Of a stretch of DNA of 49,509 nucleotides, positions 12,044 to 22,800 are shown piece by piece. This DNA is from Welwitschia mirabilis (Eukaryota > Gnetophyta > Gnetopsida > Welwitschiales). The stretch spans positions 203,280,242 to 203,329,750 of the forward strand of contig JBOZIK010000001.1 of NCBI GenBank assembly GCA_051453625.1, read 5' to 3'. A model generated the notes under the pieces. It was not told where the DNA came from. It saw nothing but the letters and a program-made list of their open reading frames with translations, and did no database searches. Both the position numbers and the translations under genes were made by a program. The stretch's first letter is position 1, and every line of letters begins with the position of its first letter.

Positions 12044-12732
12044 NNNNNNNNNNNNNNNNNNNNNNNNNNNNNNNNNNNNNNNNNNNNNNNNNNNNNNNNN
12101 NNNNNNNNNNNNNNNNNNNNNNNNNNNNNNNNNNNNNNNNNNNNNNNNNNNNNNNNNNNNNNNNNNNNNNNNNNNNNNNNNNNNNNNNNNNNNNNNNNNN
12201 NNNNNNNNNNNNNNNNNNNNNNNNNNNNNNNNNNNNNNNNNNNNNNNNNNNNNNNNNNNNNNNNNNNNNNNNNNNNNNNNNNNNNNNNNNNNNNNNNNNN
12301 NNNNNNNNNNNNNNNNNNNNNNNNNNNNNNNNNNNNNNNNNNNNNNNNNNNNNNNNNNNNNNNNNNNNNNNNNNNNNNNNNNNNNNNNNNNNNNNNNNNN
12401 NNNNNNNNNNNNNNNNNNNNNNNNNNNNNNNNNNNNNNNNNNNNNNNNNNNNNNNNNNNNNNNNNNNNNNNNNNNNNNNNNNNNNNNNNNNNNNNNNNNN
12501 NNNNNNNNNNNNNNNNNNNNNNNNNNNNNNNNNNNNNNNNNNNNNNNNNNNNNNNNNNNNNNNNNNNNNNNNNNNNNNNNNNNNNNNNNNNNNNNNNNNN
12601 NNNNNNNNNNNNNNNNNNNNNNNNNNNNNNNNNNNNNNNNNNNNNNNNNNNNNNNNNNNNNNNNNNNNNNNNNNNNNNNNNNNNNNNNNNNNNNNNNNNN
12701 NNNNNNNNNNNNNNNNNNNNNNNNNNNNNNNN
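12044..12732. other. Assembly gap (689 N), probably spurious
   Basis: Flanked on each side by the same 77 bp. The true distance is probably zero, with one copy of the 77 bp redundant. Confidence 0.8.
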
Positions 12733-12809
12733 AATTTACCTAAGTGCCCTTTATCCTTAAAAATAGAACATTTACATCCAAAAACTTTGAAGTAATTTAC
12801 ATTGGGCTT
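12733..12809. repeat. 77-bp sequence identical to 11967-12043, right of gap
   Basis: Second copy of the overlap. The integrase frame continues through it towards KPNVNYFKVFG. Confidence 0.9.
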
Positions 12810-13485
12810 CTTACCATACCATAGATCATAAGCAGTTTGCTTCATCCCAGATCTTAGAAAAACTCTATTACTTACATAGCATGCTGTATTTACCGCCTCA
12901 GCCCAAAAGCATTGAGAGAGAGAGAGCACTCATTCAACATTGCTCTTGTCATTTCAATCAGAACCTTGTTTTTGTGCTCTACCGTTTTGTTGGGATGTTT
13001 TAGGAGCAGAAAACTGGTGATGGATTCTAGGACTATCACAAAATTCTTCGAACTTCTCATTTTCAAGCTCATCACCATGATTAGACCTTGTGCGTTTTGC
13101 GGTGTATCCTTTCTCATTCTAAATTCTCCTGCACACCTTAACAAACGTGTCAAATGTCTCATACTTGCTAGAGAGGAATGAGACCAAAGAAAAACGAGAA
13201 AAGTCATCTACCGTTACAAGAAAGTATCTTTTACCCCATGCTTTTAGTTTGAGCAAGACTAAATAAATCCATATGAATAAGATTCAGAGGTATGTTAAGA
13301 GGTTATATTCCTCTTGGGTTTAAAGTTTGACCTTGTGATTTTACCGTTTAAGCAGGAGTCACATACTTTAGCATGTTGGACATTTAGCTTAGAATACCAT
13401 TAACTATTTCATTTGAGGAACTAGTTCGAAGATCTTTCAAATTCATGTGGCCTAGCCTTCTGTGCCAAAGGTCCACTTCATTGGC

Positions 13486-13947
13486 TTACACTATGAAGCA
13501 TCCTTCATTACCCTTCTCATTATCACCAATTACATACATGCACTTACACTTGTTGCTTGTCAGAATAACATTGTTAGTCGTAGAATTTCTAGTTACGCAT
13601 CTAACTTTGTAAAAAGAGACTACATTACCTCTATCACAAATTTGTGAAATACTGAATAGATTATGTTTAAGACCATTTACAAAATACACATCATGAATTA
13701 TAGGGTGTTGTTCATTGGCCGCAATAGATCCCTTACCAACAATATGCCCTTTGCTATTGTCATTAAAAGTTACTTCTCTTCCATCATATTCTTGGAATGA
13801 TGCAAATAAGTTTTTGTCCCTAGTCATATGGCGAGAATAGCCACTGTCCAGACACCATTTGGTGCTCTCTTGAACATTAAATGTAGCATAGGCAAATAGA
13901 GTTTTTAGAGAATCTTTTCTAACCCATTGCCAATTGTTTTCCCTCAT
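13486..13947 (-). pseudogene. Element A protease and pre-integrase region
   Basis: A 153-codon open frame containing the copia aspartic protease signature as CLDSGYSRHM. The usual form is LDSGCSxHM, so Cys has become Tyr and the next variable position Arg. It continues with FASFQEY, GREVTF, KGHIVGKGSI and the pre-integrase block DVYFVNGLKHNLFSISQICD. It aligns along its whole length with 18040-18540 of element B, but has a single copy of the segment duplicated there. The protease would release Gag and Pol products inside the cytoplasmic virus-like particle. This is the longest intact piece of element A. Confidence 0.88.
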
Positions 13948-13969
13948 CCTAGGAACATTTGCATTCTCG

Positions 13970-15350
13970 TTTTAATGTCTGTAACTGTACTTATAACCAA
14001 AATACAAGGATTTTTTATGTGGACAAAAAAATTAAATATGACCAAACTGTTGACGTTAAAAGCATTTAATTCGAATACTTCTATTGAACTATACTAGAAT
14101 TAGCAAAATTGTGAGTAGACGACATACTAGAAGATGCTCCAACACCCGACTTGTCATTTGGCCTCCTCCCAATTCCCAGTAATCTATTGAGATAATCCTT
14201 TCCATTGGCAAGACGTTCAGTCATTCTGTTTGCATCATCTAATCCTTTGGAGAGGATCGTGGTCTTTTCTAATGCATTTTTCAATCTATTTTCTAGATTA
14301 GCTATTTGCTTCTTTAGAGAAAGGATTTTCTTGTCAAGTTCAGTACTAACATTGTAAAGTTGTTCATAAGCTTTGACTAAGGTCTCATCTTTAGGTTCAT
14401 GTTTCTCTACTCCATTTGCAATGAACCCAAAATCCAACAACTCACTACCCTCCTCGGTAGTTGAGAGTAATCCAAAGTTGAGAGGTTCTTTCTGTTCACT
14501 TGTTTGTGACACAGAATCCTCTTCATCCCAAGTTGCTTTCAGGGCCTACTTCCCTTTGTTCTTGAATGACTTTTCCCTCCTTGGGTTAGTGCATTCAGGG
14601 GCAATGTGATCAAATCCCTTACATTTATAAAATTGAATAGAACTAGAGGGATTCTTATTTTGTCCATTCCTCGTTCAGATGATTGTCTTGAAGTTCTTCC
14701 TTCTTTCCTTCTAAGGAATCTTTTAAAATTTTTGGCTAAGAGAGCCAAGTCGTCGTCCTCCATATCTTCACTAGACTAATTTGGTTCTTCATCACTGGGG
14801 CAAATTTTTAATGCTATGTTCCTTCTTTTGGGAGGCTCATCCTCTGTCTGCAAGGAAGCCTTGTAAACCATGAGAGATCCCTTGAGTTTTTCCACTCGAA
14901 TGCTGTCAATATCTTTGCTTTCTTCTATGGTTGTGACCTTGGCCCTGAATTTTTTTGTGAGACTTCTAAAAATTTTTCTGACCACTCGGTTCTATGGTGG
15001 CTCTTCTCCCAATACCCACATGTCGTTCACAATGTCATTTATCTTGGAAGTGTACTCAGCTACTAATTTTGAATCTTCCATACAAATGTTTTTGAATTGA
15101 ATGGTTAACATCTGAGGTTTGGCATTCTTGCCTACATTAGTTCCTTCATGAGCTACTTTTAAGTTCTCCTAGATCTCCTAGCCGTTGTGCATTGGACGAC
15201 TTGATTATACTCTTCAAGAGACAGGGCACAGATTGAGGCATTCATAGCTTTAGCATTCAACTGGGTAGGCCCTTTTTCATCAGGATCCTACTCACTCCTA
15301 GGGTTGGAAACCTGTTTACCATTGACTACCTTGGTGGGGAGAGTATATCT
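13970..15350 (-). pseudogene. Element A gag, main part
   Basis: Gag builds the retrotransposon particle and binds RNA. The frame enters at 15350 from the segment at 31470-31325. After TLPTKVVNGKQ come a SICALSLEEYNQVV-like block near 15200, a KIFRSLTKKFRAKVTTIEESKDID block (14985-14860), a zinc-knuckle remnant near 14600-14640 (KCKGFDHIAPEC, so the first Cys of CX2CX4HX4C is lost), and a coiled-coil-like tail (14512-14081, with KAYEQLYN, LDKKILSLKKQIANLENRL). It matches element B gag at 16600-17870. At least four frame changes or stops break it. Confidence 0.82.
15346..15350. repeat. Target-site duplication of element B, left copy (TATCT)
   Basis: TATCT directly precedes the LTR start TGTTCGAAAG at 15351. 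The same five bases directly follow the LTR end TCCTAACA at 31324. On the minus strand it is AGATA, part of the element A gag codons for Arg-Tyr. Confidence 0.85.
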
Positions 15351-16374
15351 TGTTCGAAAGATGGGGGAGACAAGTTTCAATGGTGAACACCAAGCAGGCC
15401 GTAAAACCAGATGAAGAGATATCATGGGTATAAACGCTAAAAACATGGACCAATTTATATTAGGATGTCTGACCCCACTAGGACATCAGGGTCAGTCCAC
15501 GAAAATAAGCAGAATACAGATTTCAAAGTGGGATATCCAACAAATCAGTCTAGGACGATAGTGTAGAAACCTATGGTATTTCATGAAGTCAAAGATGGGA
15601 CGTCTGAATTCTTGTATGGGACATCTGAGTAATTCTCACATCAAAAAGGTGGGACATCCGACCATTAGCATGGGACGTCCGAGTGGTTCTCACATTAATA
15701 ATGTGGGACATCCGACCTAATGTGGGATGTCCGACCAGACCAATGTTATAGTGGAACTAAAGATCTGCTTGCCTGCCCAGCACATTTTTCTAATGCAAAA
15801 ACGGATCTCTGTTGGTCTACAATGTCCTTTCCTATGCATCTCGGCTTCAAGTCAGACTACAATAGCTACATTGAAGAAAGAAGCTTAAATAGACAACTCT
15901 TGTACAGATCTAAGTTACCAGTTCTAACATTGTATAATCTTGTATTCAAAAAGAATCATTCTGAGCTAAATTGGCTATCATATTTTTTGTGTACTCCTCA
16001 TTACTGATGTACTATGCATTGTTAAGGTGCCTTCTCATTAGATTTTCTCTCTCTCAAATGCTTCCACTCTGATTACTCACCTGGTTGAGCTCTATTGTAT
16101 TATCCTGCCTTTTTCTGGATGTGAAGAAGAAAAAGGAGGAGGTTATGAAGAATTGTCGTGCTAATAGAAACAAGAGGCTGATAGCAGTTGCGCCCCTTGA
16201 GAGTGGAGTAGGTCGGTTGCCGAACCACTATAAATACTAGTGTCTCTCTATCTTGCATTTTTGTCTGATATATTTTATTATTGTTTACTTACTAAGAAGG
16301 ATTTTAAGGTTATATGCGACTAAATTTTTAAATACTCTATTCACCCCCTTCTAGAGCATATGTCAATCCTAACA
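15351..16374 (+). repeat. Element B 5' LTR (1,024 bp)
   Basis: It begins TGTTCGAAAGATGG, which aligns with the TGTTGAAAGACATG start of the element A 5' LTR, and it ends TCCTAACA. U3 has a cluster of GGACRTCCGA motifs (15440-15735). A TATA box CTATAAATA lies at 16228-16236. U5 ends with CTCTATTCACCCCC, CTAGAG and TCCTAACA. The last ~246 bp are nearly the same as 31079-31324. Confidence 0.85.
16228..16236 (+). promoter_or_regulatory. TATA box of the element B 5' LTR
   Basis: CTATAAATA, preceded by GAGTGGAGTAGG. The same arrangement is at 31178-31186 in the 3' LTR remnant and, reversed, in the A and C LTRs. It sits about 140 bp before the LTR end, a plausible Pol II promoter position. Confidence 0.65.
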
Positions 16375-16376
16375 AT

Positions 16377-16388
16377 TGGTTTCAGAGC
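16377..16388 (+). promoter_or_regulatory. Primer-binding site of element B (initiator tRNA-Met type)
   Basis: TGGTTTCAGAGC lies 2 nt after the LTR end. The plant iMet PBS is TGGTATCAGAGC, so there is one mismatch. Element A has the perfect form at 31520-31531. Confidence 0.85.
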
Positions 16389-16445
16389 CTGGTTGCTCTA
16401 GATTAGTTTCCTTTTCTTTTTGGTGTTTGTTTCAAATTTACAGGG

Positions 16446-17870
16446 ATGGCATCATCAAGCTTCACCGAAGGCTAATCAATCTCCAGACCTCCACTCTTCT
16501 CAGGAAACAACTATGTGCATTGAAAGTCAAAGATGATAATATTTGTTACATATCTGGATCTGGACATTTGGAAGATGATCATAAAGAAATATGGTAGCTG
16601 CATATGGAGCTATCTCACTCAAGCCTCGAGCCAAGTGGGATTCAGATGACAAGAAGCAAGCTAGGTTGAATGCTCAGGCCATGAACAGTATAATATGTGC
16701 TTTCACTCCAGAAGAGTACGACTGTGTTGTCTAATGCACCACAACACAGGAAATGGAGAAGACTCTGAAAATAGCTCATGAAGGGACAAACATAGACAAG
16801 AACACTAAGTTGCAGTCATTGACCCCTAAATTCAAGGACATCAAGATCGAAGAGTCAGAAACAGTCACTGAATATGCTAGCAAGATCACCAACATTACAA
16901 ACAACATGTGGAGACTTGATGAGAAGATTCCAGAAAATAGAGTAGTGCACAAAATCTTGAGAAGCCTAACAAAGAAGTTTAGACCCAAGGTGACAGCCAT
17001 TAAGGAGAGCAAAGACATTGACACAATCAAAGTAGAAGTGCTAAAAGGATAACTTATGGCATATGAAGCTACCCTCTTGCCAAAAGACGAAGTTCCCAAA
17101 AAAAAAGAAGCATATTTGTTAAGGCTAGGGAAAAAATTGAAGAGAACTCATCATCCGAGGAAGCTAAAGATGAGGATCTAACTTTACTCACTCGAAACTC
17201 CAAAAAATTTCTAAGGAGAAAGAAAGAAGGAAGACCACCTAAAAGATCTTAAAAACGTGGAAATGAAAAAAGTAAGCAAATTTCTAATTCAATTTAGTGT
17301 TTTGAATGTAAATGGTTTGGTCATGTAGCTTTAGAATGCGCCAACAAATGAAAGGAGAAAATCTCTAAAGGAAAGAAGAAAAACGCTCTTAAAGCAACAT
17401 CGAACAATTTTGATGGTGAGGAGGACAATTCCAATGATGAAGAGGTGTTAAACTTTGGACTTTTATCTATCATTGAGGGTAGTGATGTAAACTTAGATTC
17501 ATAGCACCTAGAGAAGATCAAGAAAATGATCAGGTATGTCCAGAGAATGATTACAAAGAATGCTTTGATTTGGAATATGATGAACTAATTGATGCCTATG
17601 AAAATCTATATAATGCTAGTATTAGCTTAGGAAAGAAAAATGTTCTCTTAAAGAAACAATGCAATGAACTCGAAAGTAAACTGATTGAAGCTAATAGTAG
17701 AATTGAATAAGTGTCCAAAGATTTACAGGATGTGAAAAGGATTGTTGAAAGAATAGTGCAAAGAAAGGAAAACTTGAACAAGCTCTTGGGGAGTGGAAGA
17801 TCCCCTTTTGATAGATCTGGAGTTGGAAGCTCACCAGATATGTCCACTTGTTTTCAGCATTTTCATTCCA
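16446..17870 (+). pseudogene. Element B gag, broken
   Basis: The start ATG at 16446 opens MASSSFTEG, parallel to the MASSSYAEGQ start of element A. A TAA replaces the next Gln codon, and a TGA replaces a Trp soon after. Then come LNAQAMNSIICAF, a HEGTNIDKN block, a KILRSLTKKFRPKVTAIKES block (open frame 16753-17052), and an intact zinc knuckle CX2CX4HX4C at 17298-17339 (CFECKWFGHVALEC). The tail, from ENLYNASISLGKKN (about 17600) to VQRKENLNKLLG (about 17790), is predicted coiled coil by its heptad-like leucines. Gag would form the cytoplasmic particle and bind genomic RNA. At least six stops or shifts make it non-functional. Confidence 0.85.
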
Positions 17871-18019
17871 GCATAGACTTTCAATCCTTTGAAAAAACTA
17901 GTCTAAGATGCTTCTTTTGTAATAAAATTAATCATGTTCAGTTCTTTAGTCTATATAGAAAGTTCTTTATTTTGATTTCAATCGTGATTTTAACTTTGAG
18001 AACAAGTCTCATTTGTCTA

Positions 18020-18505
18020 GTCAGTCTAGGGGGAAAAAACAAAATGAGATGGGTTAAGAAAAACACTATAATCTCCTTCTTTGCTTATGCTATGTTTAAG
18101 GTTCAAGACAAAACTAAGTGGTATCTTGATAGTGGTTGCTCTCACCACATGATGGGAAATAAAAGCTTGTTAAGTTCATTCCAAGAATATAATGGAGGTG
18201 AAGTCACCTTTGGGAATAATGGCAAAGGTCATCTTATAGAAAAAGGATCAATAGCGGCAAATGAATATCACCCTGTGATCCATGATGTTTACCTAGATGA
18301 TGGGCTAAAGCACAATCTTCTTAGCATTTCCCAAATCTGTGATAAAGGAAACACTGTCTCTTTCACTGAAGATAAATGTGTTGTCAAACACTCAATAACC
18401 AATAACATATAACTAACAAGTGGTAGATCAAAATATACTAAAGATAAATGTGTTGTCAAAAACCCAATAAACAATAACATAGCCCTAACAAGTGGTAGAT
18501 CAAAA
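18020..18505 (+). pseudogene. Element B protease and pre-integrase region
   Basis: The frame runs from FFAYAMFKVQDKTKW into YLDSGCSHHM, the intact copia aspartic protease signature (catalytic Asp in DSG). It continues with SSFQEYNGGEVTF, GSIAANEYHP, and the pre-integrase block DVYLDDGLKHNLLSISQICD. It ends at a TAA inside the first unit of a 72-bp in-frame tandem duplication (18365-18506). Element A has this segment once. The protease residues look intact, but the frame is closed from integrase by that stop. Confidence 0.87.
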
Positions 18506-18506
18506 T
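18365..18506 (+). repeat. 72-bp in-frame tandem duplication in element B pol
   Basis: The unit from ACTGAAGATAAATGTGTTG to AGATCAAAAT (18365-18434) recurs at 18437-18506 with about nine changes. The 72-bp period equals 24 codons. The first unit carries TAA where the second has an open codon. Confidence 0.9.
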
Positions 18507-18508
18507 GT

Positions 18509-19740
18509 ATGTATGTTATTGGATGTGATGGTAAGTCAAGGGAAGGATGTCACATAGCTCATTCAGATGAAGTGAACCTTTGGCATAGAAGATTAGGGCA
18601 CATGAACTTAAAGGACCTAAAAGACATCTCTTCAAAAGAACTTGTGAGGAGGTATGCCCAAACTAAACATATCCAAGCAAAAATTTGTGATTCTTGTATT
18701 AAAGGCAAGCTCATTTGCACAAGCTTCAAAAGTAAGAAGAACACCACATCTACAAGGCCCTTAAACCTCCTTCATATGGATTTGGTAGCTCATACTAGAA
18801 GTATAGGGGGTAAAAAGTATTTCTTAGTTGTTGTTAATGATTTTTCAAGATTTACTTGGATAGCATTTTTGGCTAGCAAAGATGAGGCTTATGACATGTT
18901 TCTACGAATATTCAAAAAGGTACAGAATGAAAAGGAATATAGCATTAAAGCAATCCATCTAATAGAGGAGGGGAATTCGACAATGAGAAGTTTGAAAACT
19001 TTTGTGATTCAAGTGGAATAGACTATCAATTCTCAACCCCTAAAACTCCTTAACAAAATGGACTTGATGAACGTAAGAACTGTGTTTTAATTGAAATGGC
19101 TAGGGCTATGCTAAACGAACAATTCTTGCCTTAACATCTTTGGGTTAAAACAATAAACACTGCTTGTTATGTTTACAACAGAGTATTTCTTAGACCTAGT
19201 ACAAAAAGAACCACTTATGAACTTTGGAAAGGCAAGAAACCTATAGTAAGTTACTTTAAAGTGTTTGAAAGTAAGTGTTTTATTCTTTGAGGATAAACAT
19301 CCTATAGGAAAGTTTGATTCCAAGATAGATGAAGGAATTTTTCTTGGTTACTCTCCAACTAGTAAAGCTTATAGAGTGTTCAACAAGGCCTCCAACAGAG
19401 TAGAAGAGTCAGCCCATGTTAGAGTAGAAAAAAGTGTTCATGACATTTCTAAACATGATAGAAGAGATGATGATGAAGAAGTCATCATTAAAACCCTCGA
19501 AATAGAAATTAGAATAGATAATCAACCATCCTCATCCAAGAGTGAAGAGAAATGCACAAACAGATGTTCATCTCTTCCTCTTAGAACAAGAAGAGATCAT
19601 CCAGAAACAAATGTTGTTAGTAATCGAACCCAAGGAACAACCACAAGAAGCAGAAAGCACATTAATCATAGCTTTCTATGTTTTGTTTCTGAATTAGAAC
19701 CTAAGACCTTCCAAGAGGTAGAACATGATGAGGCCTGAAT
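18509..19740 (+). pseudogene. Element B integrase, frameshifted
   Basis: The open frame 18509-19021 starts MYVIGCDGK and carries the zinc-binding block as LWHRRLGHMN and ICDSCIKGK (HHCC type), then the core start LLHMDLVAHTRS and NDFSRFTW. Near 18960 a 1-nt shift moves the frame. In the shifted frame the second catalytic block reads SNRGGEF, so the expected Asp is Asn. It continues with FENFCDSSGIDYQF, NGLDERKN (third acidic residue kept) and MARAMLNE. The C-terminal region (YSPTSKAYRVFNKASNRVEE, from 19349) is in the open frame 19265-19738. The enzyme would be inactive. Confidence 0.85.
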
Positions 19741-20300
19741 GCTGGCCATGCAAAAAGAGTTAAATCAGTTTGAAAGGAATAAAGTTTGGAACCTAGTTCC
19801 TACCCCTCCAAACAAGAAGGTTATTGGAACTAGGTGGGTTTACAAAAACAAAAGAAATGAACATTATATCATAGTGCAAAACAAGTTTGATTGATTAGTG
19901 GCCTAAGGTTATTGTCAACAAGAAGGGGTTGATTATGGTGAAACATCTACCCTAGTTGCAAGATTAGAAGCAATTCGCATGTTACTAGCTTTTGCATACT
20001 TTCATAAGATTAAGTTATGTCAAATGGATGTTAAGAGTGCTTTCCTAAATAGATATATTAATGAAGAGGTCTATATTGCTCAACTATCCGGTTTTATAGA
20101 TCTAAAATCTCCCAACTATTTGTACAAGTTTAACAAAGATTTTCATGGGCTAAAACAAGCTCTAAGGGCATGGTTTGATAGGTTGAGCTTATTTCTCATC
20201 TCAAAAGGGTTTTCTAAAGGAAATGTAGATCCAACCGTTTTCATTAAACATGATAGCAAGGACATTTTGATAGTTCAGATTTATGTAGATGATATTGTAT
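19349..20300 (+). repeat. Copy 1 of a ~955-bp duplication across a gap
   Basis: Bases 19349-20300 (integrase C terminus to the RT YVDDIV motif) recur at 20401-21358 with roughly one base in ten changed. A 100-N placeholder separates them. Confidence 0.9.
19741..20300 (+). pseudogene. Element B reverse transcriptase, first copy (cut by gap)
   Basis: RVT_2-type RT. It starts at [13 protein letters not shown], then [22 protein letters not shown], two stops near 19890-19905, and the open frame 19979-20300 with LCQMDVKSAFLN (first catalytic Asp), EEVYIAQLSGF, FHGLKQALRAW, DPTVFIKHDSKD and IVQIYVDDIV (catalytic YVDD). The gap starts directly after this motif, so fingers and palm are present but the rest is missing. 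After the gap the sequence returns to the integrase C terminus. Confidence 0.87.
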
Positions 20301-20400
20301 NNNNNNNNNNNNNNNNNNNNNNNNNNNNNNNNNNNNNNNNNNNNNNNNNNNNNNNNNNNNNNNNNNNNNNNNNNNNNNNNNNNNNNNNNNNNNNNNNNNN
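20301..20400. other. Assembly gap (100 N)
   Basis: A 100-N placeholder joining two diverged copies of the same pol segment. The join may connect two different elements. Confidence 0.95.
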
Positions 20401-21358
20401 TACTCTCCAACTAGTAAAGCTTATAGAGTGTTCAACAAAGCCTCTAACAGAGTAGAAGAGCCAGCCCATGTTAGAGTAGAAGAAAGTGTTCAAGCCATTT
20501 CTGAACATCATTGAAGACATGGTGGAGAAGAAGCAATCATCGAAACCGCTGAAGTAGAAGTTGGAACAGATAATCAACCATCTTCATCTAATAGTGAAGA
20601 GAAATGCACAAACAAATGTTCATCTCTTCCTCTTAGAACAAGAAGAGATCATCCAGAAACAAATGTTGTTCATNNNNNNNNNNAATCCAACTTAAGGAAC
20701 AACCACAAGAAGCGGAAAGCACATTAATCACAGCTTCCTTTGCTTTGTTTCTGAATTAGAGCCCAAGACTTTTCAAGAGGCAGAACATGATGAGGCCTAG
20801 ATGATGGCTATGCAAAAAGAGTTAAATCAATTTGAAAAGAATAATGTTTGGAACCTAGTCCCTACCCCCTCAAACAAGAATGTTATTGAAACTAACTGGG
20901 TTTACAAAAATAAAAGAGATGAGCATCATAACATAATGCAAAACAAAGCCAGATTAGTGAGTCAAGGTTATTGTCAACAGAAAGGAATTGACTATGGTAA
21001 AACATTTGCTCCCGTTGCAAAATTAGAAACAATCCGCATGCTACTGGCCTTTGCATGTTTTCATAACATTAAGTGATATCAAATGGATGTTAAGAGTGCC
21101 TTCTTAAATAGATATATTAATGAAGAGTTCTATGTTGCTTAACCGCTAGGTTTCTCAGATCCAAAATTTCCCAAATATGTGTACAAGCTCAACAAAGCTC
21201 TTTATGGGCTCAAACAAGCTCCAAGGGCATGGTTTGATGGATTAAACTCATTTCTCATTTCAAAAGGATTTTCTAAAGGGAATGCAAATCCAACTCTTTT
21301 TATTAAATGTGACAAGAAGGACATTTGGATAGTTTAAATTTATGTAGATGATATTGTC
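20401..21358 (+). pseudogene. Second copy of integrase C terminus and RT N-terminal half
   Basis: Repeats the order of 19349-20300: YSPTSKAYRVFNKASNRVEE, SSSNSEEKCTNKC, a 10-N gap at 20674-20683, [31 protein letters not shown], then [21 protein letters not shown] stop follows HNIK (21074-21076). Past it the frame keeps [21 protein letters not shown] and a YVDDIVFGAT block after two more stops. This copy keeps the APVAKLE motif that copy 1 has lost. It runs directly into the RT C terminus and RNase H, so it is the continuous copy downstream. Confidence 0.85.
20674..20683. other. Short assembly gap (10 N)
   Basis: Ten N within the second RT copy. Confidence 0.99.
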
Positions 21359-22255
21359 TTTGGTGCCACAAAATCAATTCTTGCTGACAACTTCTCTGAA
21401 ATGATGCAAAAAGAATTTGAAATGAGTCTAGTAGGAGAGCTAAACTTCTTTTTGGGTCTTTAGATCAACTAAACCAAATCTGGAATTTTCATAAGGCAAT
21501 TCAAATATGCTAGAAACATGTTAAAGAAATATGGTATGATGGATTCAAAAGATATTAAAACTCCCTCGTTCCACAAATGTGAAAATATCAAAAGATGAAG
21601 GACAAGAGTTGATCAAAAGCTGTATACAGGTATGATTGAAAGTCTTTTATACATGACGACAAGTAGGCTTGATATAGCTTATAGTGTAAGGATATTTGCT
21701 AGATATCAATCAGTATGGGTCAAGAGAATTTTTCAATATATTAAATACACACAAAATCATGGTCTACTTTATCCTTATGATACTTCTCTTGATTTGGTAA
21801 GATATTGTGATGCTGATTGGGCAGGTTGTATAGATGACAGGAAGAGCACAAGTAGAGCATGTCTTTATCTTGGAAATTGTTTGGTCTCCTGGTTAAGTAA
21901 GAAACAAAGTACAACCTCTTTATCAACCGCTGAAGCCAAGTATATTGCAGCGGGTGCCTGTTGTGCACAATTACTTTGGATGAAACAAATGTTAATAGAT
22001 TTTGGTTTAAAGAATGAAACTATAAAAATAATTTGTGACAACACCAATGCCATAAATATAACGAAAAACCCCATTCAACACTCTCGTACCAAACACATAG
22101 ATATAAGACATCACTTTATAAATCATGTTGTTACACTTGATTATATATCCAGTAATAGCCATATTGTAGATATAATGATGAAAGCTCTGGATGAGCAAAG
22201 ATTCAAAAATCTAAGACAAAATCTGGGCATTAGGGTAAATCCCCATGAGCTATGA
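21359..22255 (+). pseudogene. Element B RT C terminus and RNase H
   Basis: After YVDDIVFGATKS comes EFEMSLVGELNFFLGL, a stop, then KYGMMDSKD. The open frame 21632-22255 has LYMTTSRLDIAYSV, HGLLYPYDTS, YCDADWAGCIDDRKSTS (RNase H Asp), CLVSWLSKKQSTTSLSTAEA (conserved Glu), GACCAQLLWMKQML, ICDNTNAINITKNP, RTKHIDIRHHF and the pol end NPHEL before the stop at 22253-22255. A deletion around SVRIFARYQ shortens the RT connection compared with intact copia elements. The RNase H key residues look intact. Confidence 0.88.
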
Positions 22256-22800
22256 CTTTAAAATTTAAAATTCTTTTTGTACCATATATAGGTAGTGTGA
22301 GTTCTAGTTGTTATACTATTGTTGTGTCACTGTGTATGTCAGTTCTGTAAATTTCGATTATCTATTTCTGAGAACTAAGTTAAATCTCGGACGTCCCATC
22401 TCTATTGTTCGGATGTCTGCGTCCCTTTGCTTAATTTTTTTTTTTTTTGAAGTTAACTCTCGGACGTTCCCCCATTCGTCCTCGGATGTCTGACTTTCTC
22501 AGTCAGTCTTTTTTTACCGAGTACTTGCTTCAATGTCCTACATTTTTCCCGAACATCTAGATTTTTATTTTCTGTTTTTCCTGAGTTAAAGCTCAAACAT
22601 CCAACCTTTGCGCCTGGACATCTGGCGTTTAAGGCAGTGTAGGACACTCATGCTCTATCCGCCTTATTATAAAGGGATTTGACCCTTCTTTCCTTTCATT
22701 TCAAAATGTTTTTCTTACTTCACTTCTCGCTCCTATCCAGCACTCCACTTCTCATGCATACTTCTTTCATTTTCTTGTGATTCCAAGCCTTCTATCTGCA
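22256..22800 (+). other. Element B spacer between pol and extra ORF, with GGACGTCC motifs
   Basis: No conserved frame. Several motifs of the type TCGGACGTCCCA, TCGGATGTC and GGACATCTGG lie between 22380 and 22640. A TATA-like TATAAAGG lies near 22670, about 130 bp before the extra ORF ATG, so a separate transcript is possible but not shown. Confidence 0.6.

Larger units (their letters stand above)
11650..13480 (-). pseudogene. Element A integrase, broken and interrupted by an assembly gap
   Basis: Integrase inserts the cDNA into the host chromosome. Fragments in order are an HHCC-type remnant near 13460-13330 (CDSCLNGK), the first core block LHMDLF near 13270, a NHGDELENEKFEEF block near 13060, MTRAMLNE near 12930, and then the C-terminal region YDLWYGKKPNVNYFKVFG and GHLGKFGSKS on both sides of the gap. 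In the second catalytic block the usual Asp of SDxGxE reads Asn, as far as I can translate it. The block at 13207-12890 is shifted in frame. Identical 77-bp sequence on both sides of the gap shows the frame is really continuous there. Confidence 0.8.
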
